From JANPLN01 sp043757265 (GTDB taxonomy: Bacteria > Bdellovibrionota > Bdellovibrionia > Bdellovibrionales > JAGQZY01), in assembly GCA_043757265.1 (NCBI GenBank), contig JAYUQP010000072.1, positions 1-64,000 on the forward strand: a stretch of DNA of 64,000 nucleotides, in the 5' to 3' direction. Positions 41,929 through 49,573 of this stretch are shown one piece after another. Within the stretch, counting starts at the first letter, position 1. The number at the start of each line of letters is the position of its first letter. The translations under genes were made by a program, and so were the position numbers. Under the pieces are notes generated by a model. The model searched no databases, was not told where the DNA came from, and saw only the letters and a list, made by a program, of their open reading frames with translations.

Positions 41929-44835
41929 ATGCACACGAAAAAGAATTCACTTCGCCGTTTTACACACCTGTCAATTTTTTTGACATGCCTTTCAATCGCC
42001 ACTTCGGGAAGCGGGCAACAGACATCGACCACTATCGATGCGACTGGCACCACCGGACAAGACGCTCGAGATGGATCGGGTCATGGCGGAGACGCCGGCA
42101 ACTCCACACCTGGCGGTAATGCGAGTGACGTCATACTAAATCTCTCCGAAATGGTTGCGGGTCCATCATCGCGAGCCACCATCGTATTGCGCGGACAATT
42201 GACTGGTCCACGTCGTAACTCGATTCAACAAACTCTCACGCTTGATTCACGCTCGCGCATACATATAGATGCTTCGGGCGGCCCGGGTGGCGACGGTGGT
42301 GATGGCGCCGACGGGCGTGATGGTCGTGATGGTAGCGATGGGCGGGATGCCACTGAACATTCTAACGGGTCGGACGGAGGACGTGGGGAAGATGGCGGTC
42401 CTGCGGGCTCTGGATCTCCTGGTTCTGATGGCGGACGCGGTGGAGATATTTCTATTTTCATCCCGATTGAAGATATTCATCTTTCATTGTTAGTCAGTTG
42501 CAATTCAAGTGGTGGTAATGGCGGCAGCGCAGGATCTCACGGGAACCCGGGTCAAGGCGGAAATGGTGGCCGCGGAGGTAGTAGCCACTCATGGACGGAG
42601 CAGGATGGGCAAGACTGCCGAACTGTTACTAGCAGATCTGACAACGGAAATGGAAGTTTCACGGTCGATTACGATGAAGTTTGCACGCCGAGATATCGCA
42701 GTCGCAGCAATGGTGGTGGCAGCAGAGGGCAAGACGGTTCTGATGGATCCCGTGCCTCAGGTGACACGTCATCTGGAAACGGCGGCCGCAATGGTTCCTG
42801 TGTTTTTGAAACCAATGCGAGCGGGTATCGCTACCAAGGTTCAAAACCTTTCCAAGTTCGAGTGACTGATTTTCAAATGACCGATCAAAATGGCGACGGC
42901 ATTTTCGAACCCATGGAAGAAGTTACAGTTTCTGGCATCCAAGTTCAGAACGTTGGCAGCTTACCGAGCCCTTCGCAAAAAGCAGAATTTCATATGTTCT
43001 TTTCTAAAACAGCTTCGACCAAAGCTTCGGCTTCAAGCCTCATTGTCCCGCAGCTTCGCCCAGGGCAGAATTATACTTTTCCACAGACGTTAAAATTTCA
43101 AATCAAAAATGACCTGAATGTGGGACTCAACCAGCGCCATGTTGTGAATCAACCGATCACTCCGGACAACCGCATTACGCGCATTGACCGCGCCCAAGAA
43201 AATTTTGGTTTAACCCAAAATCTTCAAATTACGTTTCCCATCGAAATTACTCCTTTAGTGATGGCCCAAACTGCGGGCGCCGGTCAGACAATTCCAGTTT
43301 TTTGGAAAGTAAAAAATATTTCCGGTCGGGATTTTGGAGGTTCATCGGAAATTCGACGACAGATCAGAACTCATTTCGGTGCTGATGGTGGAGATGCAAG
43401 AGCTTCCGATTTTATATTTCGTAGTTCTGATGGAGGAGCTGTGCTTCTGCAGCAAAGCTTCATCAAGGAAATTCTCAATCTTCGTGCAGGTGGAGAGGCC
43501 ATTGTTCGTGGGGAATTACAAATCGATGCAAACGCCCTTCCCTACACGAGCATGCGCTTTAACTCGGACCTGTGGATTGACGATTTTAGTAACACGCACC
43601 GCATGGTTCAACGCAATCAACACGTTCTACGAATTTCTGAGCTTTACTCGTACAATCCAAACTCCGAGTTTTTACTGATAACGAACAAAGACCTCGAGCG
43701 CGAAAGTTTTTTGGCTTGGAAACGGGCAATACAAACTATTGGCTCGAGAACTGACGTTTGGGATCTTAGCTACTACGGCGCTCTTGACCTCAAAAAGACA
43801 CTGCAAGAAGCCCAAGGTCAAAAGCTGCAAAATATCTTAGCTCATAAGACAGTTGTTGTTCTTAATAATTTTGGTTCTGCACGCCAGAACAATGCAGTTC
43901 GTGCCGATGAGCTCGTGGCTTTGTTAACCAAACAAAAAGCCAATGTGATTTTTATGGGTGGCGATATGAATAATATGCCGCTGCTTTATCAACAATTGCT
44001 GAATGTCCCGGCAGGAAATTCTTCCGTCGCAACCCAGTCATGGACGGATCGCGCCTACGACAGCTATCGTCGCCTTTTCTTTTGGACGCCGGATAACGGA
44101 GCGCTTGGTGAAGTGACACGAGCTGTGGACCCGCAACAAAGATTTTTCATGCGTTTTGATAACGATCTTTCGGAAGAAGAAAACAATTTGTTTAAAGCAA
44201 TATTAGCGAAAGGCTCGGTTGCAGCGTTAAGAACTATCACACCTGGCGGCGGACGAGCGGTGTTTGTACCGCTGACTGATCAGGAAATTCTTTCCCCGCA
44301 AAAAATCCTGTCTGAGGAAGTATTCCGTGCGCTATTGATGCCGACTTCGTTTTTATTTAAACTCAAAGCTCACCGTGCAACGACTTCGGATGCAAACGTT
44401 CATCGCTATGTGCGCGACAGTATCATTTATGATTTGATACTAGAGATGGATCTAGAAGATGTATTGAGTCAGCTTTTGCCTGATCAAATGATAGAACTCG
44501 CAAAGCTCACAGCTTATTTAGAAAATTTGCAAGCAAGCAGCGCCAACAGTGAGGACGCATATATCCTAGCGGCCGTCGAAGTTTACTCCGGTTACCTCGA
44601 GCATAGAAAGCTTCGTCAGTTTGTAACTCAATCGCTGAGAGATAAGGCGACATCAGTTCAGCGTAGCCAACAGGTGACGCAAATTAAAGACGAAGGAAAA
44701 CGTCGACGACGACTTTTACCAAGCTTTACTGCAAGGGAACGCTTTCGGTCACTATTAAGTTGGCCTGCAATTGATCGCTCTATCACGACAGACTTCTTTT
44801 TAATGAACGGCTCTACACAACAAGGAGATCAGTAA
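41929..44835 (+). CDS. exported collagen-like protein with large C-terminal region
   Basis: A 968-residue protein. The ATG at 41929 follows GGGAG and starts a signal peptide (about 1-29). Residues about 35-290 are Gly/Asp/Ser/Asn-rich, with runs of GxD or DGG triplets (such as GGDGGDGADGRDGRDGSDGR) split by an IFIPIEDIHLSLLV strand, like collagen-type or glycine-loop repeats. Around 300-420 is a beta-sandwich-like part with MTDQNGDGIFEP, a probable Ca-binding loop. Residues about 580-750 look Rossmann-like (FLLITNKD, KTVVVLNNFG, NVIFMGGD). The last 200 are helical, rich in Arg near 930. No known family is certain. It overlaps the next gene by one base. Confidence 0.65.
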   Translation: MHTKKNSLRRFTHLSIFLTCLSIATSGSGQQTSTTIDATGTTGQDARDGSGHGGDAGNSTPGGNASDVILNLSEMVAGPSSRATIVLRGQLTGPRRNSIQQTLTLDSRSRIHIDASGGPGGDGGDGADGRDGRDGSDGRDATEHSNGSDGGRGEDGGPAGSGSPGSDGGRGGDISIFIPIEDIHLSLLVSCNSSGGNGGSAGSHGNPGQGGNGGRGGSSHSWTEQDGQDCRTVTSRSDNGNGSFTVDYDEVCTPRYRSRSNGGGSRGQDGSDGSRASGDTSSGNGGRNGSCVFETNASGYRYQGSKPFQVRVTDFQMTDQNGDGIFEPMEEVTVSGIQVQNVGSLPSPSQKAEFHMFFSKTASTKASASSLIVPQLRPGQNYTFPQTLKFQIKNDLNVGLNQRHVVNQPITPDNRITRIDRAQENFGLTQNLQITFPIEITPLVMAQTAGAGQTIPVFWKVKNISGRDFGGSSEIRRQIRTHFGADGGDARASDFIFRSSDGGAVLLQQSFIKEILNLRAGGEAIVRGELQIDANALPYTSMRFNSDLWIDDFSNTHRMVQRNQHVLRISELYSYNPNSEFLLITNKDLERESFLAWKRAIQTIGSRTDVWDLSYYGALDLKKTLQEAQGQKLQNILAHKTVVVLNNFGSARQNNAVRADELVALLTKQKANVIFMGGDMNNMPLLYQQLLNVPAGNSSVATQSWTDRAYDSYRRLFFWTPDNGALGEVTRAVDPQQRFFMRFDNDLSEEENNLFKAILAKGSVAALRTITPGGGRAVFVPLTDQEILSPQKILSEEVFRALLMPTSFLFKLKAHRATTSDANVHRYVRDSIIYDLILEMDLEDVLSQLLPDQMIELAKLTAYLENLQASSANSEDAYILAAVEVYSGYLEHRKLRQFVTQSLRDKATSVQRSQQVTQIKDEGKRRRRLLPSFTARERFRSLLSWPAIDRSITTDFFLMNGSTQQGDQ

Positions 44836-45809
44836 TGTCTCGCTTTACTCTTTTATTTTTTCTTTTTCTTCAAACGCTAATCATGAGTTCAAACTCGGCG
44901 TCTGCGGGAATGGCGTGTTTCGAAATGTTCAATCGAACATCGACTGCAGCACCTGCCGTGCCTGTCGCGTTAGCCATTCCAGTGAACGTGATGCAGAGCC
45001 AGCCAATTCGGTTGAATGATGGTGAAACTTACTGGGGGCTTTACGATTGTAAAAGTTGCGGTCGCACCAATACGATGAAGCCGTCGGTTGATGGACGTGT
45101 TCGTTGTGTCGGCGGTTGCGGAACACCTCATACTGGCGAGCAATATCGCGAGCCCGCCGTTTTTGAAAAAGATGGAGCTTTATGGCTTGTTGACCCCGGC
45201 CAGATTTCTCGCACCCAACAGGAAAAAGATCTCGCAAAAAACGCCGACCTTATGGGCTGTCCATTTTGCGGAAATGTTGATTTTAAATTAGATGTTTCAT
45301 GCGCAGGATGTGGAGCTTCGGCAAAAGATGCCAGTCAAGTGCGGTCGTCTATTGCGGCCTTGCTCTCGAGTGCATCGCCTCGCGTGACTGGAGATTTTGG
45401 CTCAGGTTTGATAGACACTGGAACAACCGCTGGGCCCCGTCGTCCACGCACCGCAAACATAAGCGACCTAACCGCTGCGCCTCAAAATCGCATGACACCT
45501 TTTAGAAAACGCGTTTTAGGAATGGCCGCGGGTATCACGCTTGCAGCGGCAACAACGTTTGGATCTGTTTGGGGCTTAACCACACATAGCGAAGTGGGCC
45601 GCGTGGTGCAGGTAGAAATCAGTCAGGTCGTGGTGGAGTACTCCGTTGATAGTTACACTCATCGTGTGGAACTTGCACGACCCGCAGGTGAAACACTCGA
45701 TTGGCGCGTTGGAGAACCGGTGACAGTGTCGTTTATTAATTGGAAAATGGGCGATCCAAGCGGAGCCATTCGCGGAAACGGCGATGCTCTCCAGTTCCTG
45801 AACGATTAA
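44835..45809 (+). CDS. exported double zinc-ribbon protein with TM segment
   Basis: A 324-residue protein coupled to the collagen-like gene (TAATG). An apparent signal peptide (1-24) precedes two Cys-rich ribbons: CKSCG with RCVGGC near 73-96, and CPFCGN with SCAGCG near 137-158. Each could bind zinc. A transmembrane helix lies near 225-247. The C-terminal 75 residues are a small beta domain (VGRVVQVEISQVVVEY) that may sense or bind a partner. Zinc ribbons outside the cytoplasm are unusual, so the topology (type I with ribbons outside, or signal anchor) is open. Functional link with its neighbour is inferred. Confidence 0.65.
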   Translation: MSRFTLLFFLFLQTLIMSSNSASAGMACFEMFNRTSTAAPAVPVALAIPVNVMQSQPIRLNDGETYWGLYDCKSCGRTNTMKPSVDGRVRCVGGCGTPHTGEQYREPAVFEKDGALWLVDPGQISRTQQEKDLAKNADLMGCPFCGNVDFKLDVSCAGCGASAKDASQVRSSIAALLSSASPRVTGDFGSGLIDTGTTAGPRRPRTANISDLTAAPQNRMTPFRKRVLGMAAGITLAAATTFGSVWGLTTHSEVGRVVQVEISQVVVEYSVDSYTHRVELARPAGETLDWRVGEPVTVSFINWKMGDPSGAIRGNGDALQFLND

Positions 45810-45827
45810 AAAAGTCGACGCGACGTC

Positions 45828-45880
45828 AATCGATGGATCAATCGATGGATCAATCGATGGACCAAGCAATGGATCAATAG
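45828..45880. repeat. 12-bp tandem repeat
   Basis: Four consecutive 12-bp units (aatcgatggatc twice, then two variants, aatcgatggacc and aagcaatggatc) occupy 45828-45875. They lie 19 bases after the zinc-ribbon stop. Such short arrays are prone to slippage and could vary in number between strains. Confidence 0.9.
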
Positions 45881-45921
45881 AGGCGGCACTAGATTGGCGG
45901 CTAAAATAGCTACCGAGTGGG

Positions 45922-46200
45922 CTATTGATTCTTGTCACCAGGAACATAGCCCGGCGGAGTATATCGGTTACCTTCTTCCATACATGACTGATAATTCGCA
46001 GTGCCAGGCTTGTGCTCCACTCCCCCTCGACTCTTGCAGCTTACTGCACCTTCCGGTGGTTTCAATTCTTTCAACTTCACATCCTGAAAGTCTTTAAAAA
46101 CCAATTCCCCTTTTTTCGGCGCCTTCGGAACCACACTTCCCGGCTGCAAAGAAACCGGCTCCTTAGCAAAAAGAAAAAAACTAAAAAGCAAAATAAACAT
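45922..46200 (-). CDS. small secreted protein, Lys/Pro-rich
   Basis: A 92-residue protein. The ATG at 46200 lies just after GGGGGGUGG, giving an unambiguous start, and is followed by a hydrophobic run (about 2-13) that could be a signal peptide. The mature part is basic and Pro-rich (VPKAPKKGELVF), with a C-terminal pair of Cys (about 56 and 73) and a GNRYTPPGYVPG tail. No family is recognised. Confidence 0.6.
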   Translation of the reverse strand: MFILLFSFFLFAKEPVSLQPGSVVPKAPKKGELVFKDFQDVKLKELKPPEGAVSCKSRGGVEHKPGTANYQSCMEEGNRYTPPGYVPGDKNQ

Positions 46201-46558
46201 CGCCACCCCCCCTAATGAGAACGTCTGAAATACCACAAAGCTGAAACATTTTGAAACAAGCTTTCCAGAAGTTGTTATCAGAGTCACTTTTGAAAGTTTC
46301 AAAGAAGCGCAGAAAAACTCCGCACGCCTTTACTAACACATCGAGCCGCAAAAGTGTGTCCGTACCTTTTTACCAGCGAAGGCAACGAAGGAGATTGGGC
46401 TTTTTCAGAAGTTTGTAAAATAGTGCTTTGCACTTTATAGACCGCTCAAAAACTGGAAGATACAAGGCGACAAGTCGAAATCGCACGGAGGCGGGCTTCC
46501 TGCCCGTCGAGTACGATTTTAGCGAAGGCAACGAAGGAGATTGGGCATTTTCAGAAGC
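46201..46558. repeat. repeat-rich spacer between secreted protein and M23 peptidase genes
   Basis: A 29-bp block at 46339-46367 is the reverse complement of 39791-39819. Next to it, a 37-bp direct repeat occurs at 46375-46411 and 46521-46557 with one mismatch (agcgaaggcaacgaaggaga core). Between the copies, ggcgggcttcctgcccgtc forms a small hairpin. The second copy ends two bases before the M23 stop. No gene is supported here. Confidence 0.85.
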
Positions 46559-47593
46559 CTATTCGAGGATGAATTTTTCTGGGTTTACCGGGACCCCCCC
46601 GAGGCGAACTTCATAGTGCAAATGCGGTCCTGTGGAGCGACCTGTGGTTCCCACGGCGCCGATAATATCTCCGCGGCGAACTTGCTGGCCGACTTTTACA
46701 TACATCTGTGAGCAGTGGCCAAAACGTGTGACGATGCCATGGCCATGATCGATAGAAATAAGTTTGCCGTAGCCTTCATCGAAACTTGCGTAGCTTACAA
46801 TACCGCTCGCCGGGGCAACGATGGGTGTGCCGCTGTCGGCTGCAATGTCTAACCCTTTGTGTTGGGAAAGATCACCCGAAAATGGTGATGACCGCGTTCC
46901 AAACGTGGAGGAGATCCATCCACCGGTGGGGCGAATGCTTGGTGTGGTTAAAAGAATATCGTTTTTGTCTGAGAGATCTTTCCACAATTGCAGGGATTCT
47001 TTTTCGCGCAATTCTGTCCCGCGCAAAACTTTATCCATGCGTACCGAAATAGTGCTGTAGTTGCTTTGAATAGCCACGCTGTCGCCAGAATTTTGCACAG
47101 GAGAATTATAACTTTCTTTTTGGAAGTACCCTTCGACAGGTCCGATATTCGCAGGCCAGCGCTGCGGAACTGGAGATTGCGACGAACCCTGCGGCAATGC
47201 TTGAGGCGAAACCTGAGCTGACGGAGCATCCGAACGCATCGGTAGCGTCAATTCAAGCTGACGATCCGCTGAGCCAATGTTGGTGATCAGTTTTAACTTT
47301 GACGAAAAACTCTCGACGCGCTCTAAGCTTGTTTCGAGCGCTACAAGTTTGCCTTCCACATCTTTGAATTGCTCTTTGAGATATTGGTTTTCGGTGCGCA
47401 ACCAGCGCGTTTGATTTTTTTCGAAAAGCAGTTGCACGTAATCAACAAGGACCGAACTCCCCAATACAATCACAACGCTTAGCGCAATAAGCAAACATTT
47501 AGCAACTGCTCCTGGAACAACCACTTTTCGTGGCGTTTCGGCGCTATCGCTAAATAGCAGGATTGTATAGGTTTTTTTTGAATTCCGATCCAT
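46559..47593 (-). CDS. M23-family peptidoglycan peptidase with coiled coil
   Basis: A 344-residue membrane-anchored protein. Its cytoplasmic N-terminus is followed by a transmembrane helix (about 33-50), a coiled coil (about 55-105), a Ser/Gln/Pro linker and an M23 domain (about 220-344). The zinc-binding residues are in HKGLDIA near 238 and HLHYEV near 325, with the GHG-VTRFGH segment also present. It should cut peptidoglycan cross-links or, if activity is low, act like NlpD-type amidase activators. The coiled coil plus M23 arrangement is common in divisome and envelope-control proteins. It stands alone on the minus strand, between the PP2C gene and the repeat region. Confidence 0.88.
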   Translation of the reverse strand: MDRNSKKTYTILLFSDSAETPRKVVVPGAVAKCLLIALSVVIVLGSSVLVDYVQLLFEKNQTRWLRTENQYLKEQFKDVEGKLVALETSLERVESFSSKLKLITNIGSADRQLELTLPMRSDAPSAQVSPQALPQGSSQSPVPQRWPANIGPVEGYFQKESYNSPVQNSGDSVAIQSNYSTISVRMDKVLRGTELREKESLQLWKDLSDKNDILLTTPSIRPTGGWISSTFGTRSSPFSGDLSQHKGLDIAADSGTPIVAPASGIVSYASFDEGYGKLISIDHGHGIVTRFGHCSQMYVKVGQQVRRGDIIGAVGTTGRSTGPHLHYEVRLGGVPVNPEKFILE

Positions 47594-47660
47594 GCAATAA
47601 GCCTAACATCGTTTGGATTTAGTGTTTAGCAGAGTCTTCAGAATAAAACGAAAAGATGGA

Positions 47661-48404
47661 TTAACGTCCCGAGGCGTCAACGATCACCACCGTAATGTTG
47701 TCATCCCCACCGTTCTTTTTAGCCTCTTCAATACATTGGTGGGTAGCTTCAAGAATATCGCCTATCTGACAAAGGGCCTGTAAACGTTCTGGTCGTACCA
47801 GGCCGCACAGCCCATCAGAGCACATTATGTAGCGATCTCCAGGAGCCACCCGTCGTTCGATCACATCACAGAGAGCATCCCGTTCAAAACCCACACTGCG
47901 TGTGATTACATTTTTTGCCTGGAATTGCGATACGTCCACGTCACGGATAAACCCTGCGCGAATATGTTCGTTAAGGAGGGAATGGTCCTCAGTAAGCTGC
48001 CACATTTTATTATCGCGAACCAGGTAAGCTCGCGAGTCGCCCACGTTGCCGATATAAATGGATCCCGAAAAATAAAATGCCGACACCAACGTGGTTCCCA
48101 TTCCTTGCAGTTCCGGTTGCTCGAGGTGGCTTTTATTATATATTTGTAAACTTGCCTGCGAATAACCATCGATCAGAGCTTCTCGTGGAGAAAACATTCC
48201 ACGATTTTTTGTTAGATTATGAGACAGTGCACTTTGCAGAGCCTCCACTGCCATCGAAGAGGCTAGGTCCCCGCCTTTATGCCCCCCCATGCCATCCGCC
48301 ACCACAAAGAGTTTCAGGTCGTCGTCCACTAAAAACGAGTCTTCGTTTTTGTGGCGTCTTAGGCCAACATCGGTTTGTCCGAAAGATGTCAAAGTTATTT
48401 CCAT
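47661..48404 (-). CDS. PP2C-type serine/threonine phosphatase
   Basis: A 247-residue cytoplasmic PPM-family phosphatase like Stp/PrpC. It removes phosphate from Ser/Thr using two metal ions. The metal-binding Asp residues sit in GLRRHKNEDSF near 18, VVADGMGGHKGGD near 36, SDGLCGLV near 192 and GGDDNITVVIVD near 233. No transmembrane segment is seen. Such enzymes usually work opposite a Hanks-type kinase, but none lies in this window. It is divergent from the TonB-family gene. Confidence 0.92.
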   Translation of the reverse strand: MEITLTSFGQTDVGLRRHKNEDSFLVDDDLKLFVVADGMGGHKGGDLASSMAVEALQSALSHNLTKNRGMFSPREALIDGYSQASLQIYNKSHLEQPELQGMGTTLVSAFYFSGSIYIGNVGDSRAYLVRDNKMWQLTEDHSLLNEHIRAGFIRDVDVSQFQAKNVITRSVGFERDALCDVIERRVAPGDRYIMCSDGLCGLVRPERLQALCQIGDILEATHQCIEEAKKNGGDDNITVVIVDASGR

Positions 48405-48507
48405 ATGGGTCCTATTTTAGGGGAGAGTCCCGCAGAAAACAAAGAGAAATATAGAATTCTTCCTAGACTTGTCTTCAGTAAACGATGTTCTCCTCCGAAT
48501 AAGTTTC

Positions 48508-49479
48508 ATGGAAAACAAAAAAAATCAGGCACCTACTTCTTCTTCCGATCACAGAATGCGAAGTGTCTCATTTTTAGTCATCTCCGCCCTTCTTCACATC
48601 CTGTTTCTTGTAAGTTTTTATTCTTATCAAAGGTTTTTTAGAAATGATTCGACCCCAGTGGCTGTAAAAAAAGACCCTCCCTCTGATATTCAGTTTATCG
48701 ACTTAGATTCGCTGGATAGAGGGCGTCTTGTAGAACAAAGCGAAAACGAAAAAGCCAACGAAAAGCCCAAGGATGCAAAATTTGTAAGTAAGGTGGATAA
48801 GAGCGTGGAAAAAGAAACGCGCGCTCCCCGCCATGGTGAATTCCAAAACAAACAAACTCAGGCCGCCACATCTCAACAGTTTACTCCTCCTCCACCGGCG
48901 CCAAGCGAGAGCGCCAAGGTTGAAAAAGCCGATTCGGCGATAGAACAGATGAAAACGTTTGCGAACGGCGACATGCCCGTTTCTCAGAGCGAAAAAACCG
49001 AAACGCAAAAAAGAGTGGCGAAAGCAAAATCTGTGGCCGATCTCCGTCCAAATACTATGCAACAAATGTCAGAAAACTCTATGCTGAGTCAAACGAGCGA
49101 TCACTTGAAAGACGTTGCTATTGGTGCTGAAACGCATTTAAACACCCGTGAATTTTTGTACTACTCGTATTTCAACCGCATCAAAAAGAAATTGCGCCAG
49201 CATTGGGAACCACTTGTTCATGCAAAGGTGCGCTCGATGGTAAAAAAGGGACGCGAAATCGCGTCAACCGAGAACAGCTTGTCCACGCGCGTGATCATCA
49301 CGCTCGACGACACCGGACTCTTGCGACGTGTGCAGGTTTCCACAACTTCAGGCCTCGAAGATTTAGATGATGCGGCGGTAGAAGCTCTTCAAGACGCCGC
49401 TCAGTTTCCAAATCCACCTAAAGATCTCGTTCGAGAGGGCTTTGTGACTCTGAACTGGGACTTTATCCTAGAGTCGTAA
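48508..49479 (+). CDS. TonB-family energy-transducer protein
   Basis: A 323-residue protein. After a short cytoplasmic head, an inner-membrane anchor (about 18-40) leads to a charged, Lys/Glu/Pro-rich periplasmic spacer (about 50-200). The C-terminal TonB/TolA-type domain (about 225-323) has STRVIITLDDTGLLRRVQV, LEDLDDAAVEAL and QFPNPPKDL. TonB-like proteins bring proton-motive energy to outer-membrane receptors; TolA-like ones steady the outer membrane. No ExbB/ExbD genes are close, so the choice is open. The ATG at 48508 was chosen because the upstream frame is unrelated; no strong ribosome binding site is seen. Confidence 0.8.
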   Translation: MENKKNQAPTSSSDHRMRSVSFLVISALLHILFLVSFYSYQRFFRNDSTPVAVKKDPPSDIQFIDLDSLDRGRLVEQSENEKANEKPKDAKFVSKVDKSVEKETRAPRHGEFQNKQTQAATSQQFTPPPPAPSESAKVEKADSAIEQMKTFANGDMPVSQSEKTETQKRVAKAKSVADLRPNTMQQMSENSMLSQTSDHLKDVAIGAETHLNTREFLYYSYFNRIKKKLRQHWEPLVHAKVRSMVKKGREIASTENSLSTRVIITLDDTGLLRRVQVSTTSGLEDLDDAAVEALQDAAQFPNPPKDLVREGFVTLNWDFILES

Positions 49480-49509
49480 ATTCAGGACGTGTTTCATAAG
49501 AAAAGGCTG

Positions 49510-49538
49510 TTCACTGTGCACTCATCCGGTGCTATAAC
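49510..49538 (+). promoter_or_regulatory. probable promoter of aceE
   Basis: A -35 box TTCACT (49510-49515) and a -10 box TATAAC (49533-49538) lie at the ideal 17-bp spacing. The expected transcript start is about 30 bases before the aceE ATG, which has a GGAG site at 49564-49567. Confidence 0.5.
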
Positions 49539-49573
49539 GTTGCAGTACAAATAAGAATATTATGGAGTGCGTT

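Noticed and set aside
42225..42480. Pro/Ser-rich and Arg/Thr-rich frames opposite the collagen-like region
   Set aside because: These are antisense shadows of the Gly/Asp-rich codons, with no start signal.
45576..45947. Minus-strand frame encoding SIDP repeats
   Set aside because: The repeat is a translation of the 12-bp tandem DNA array, and the frame overlaps a real gene.
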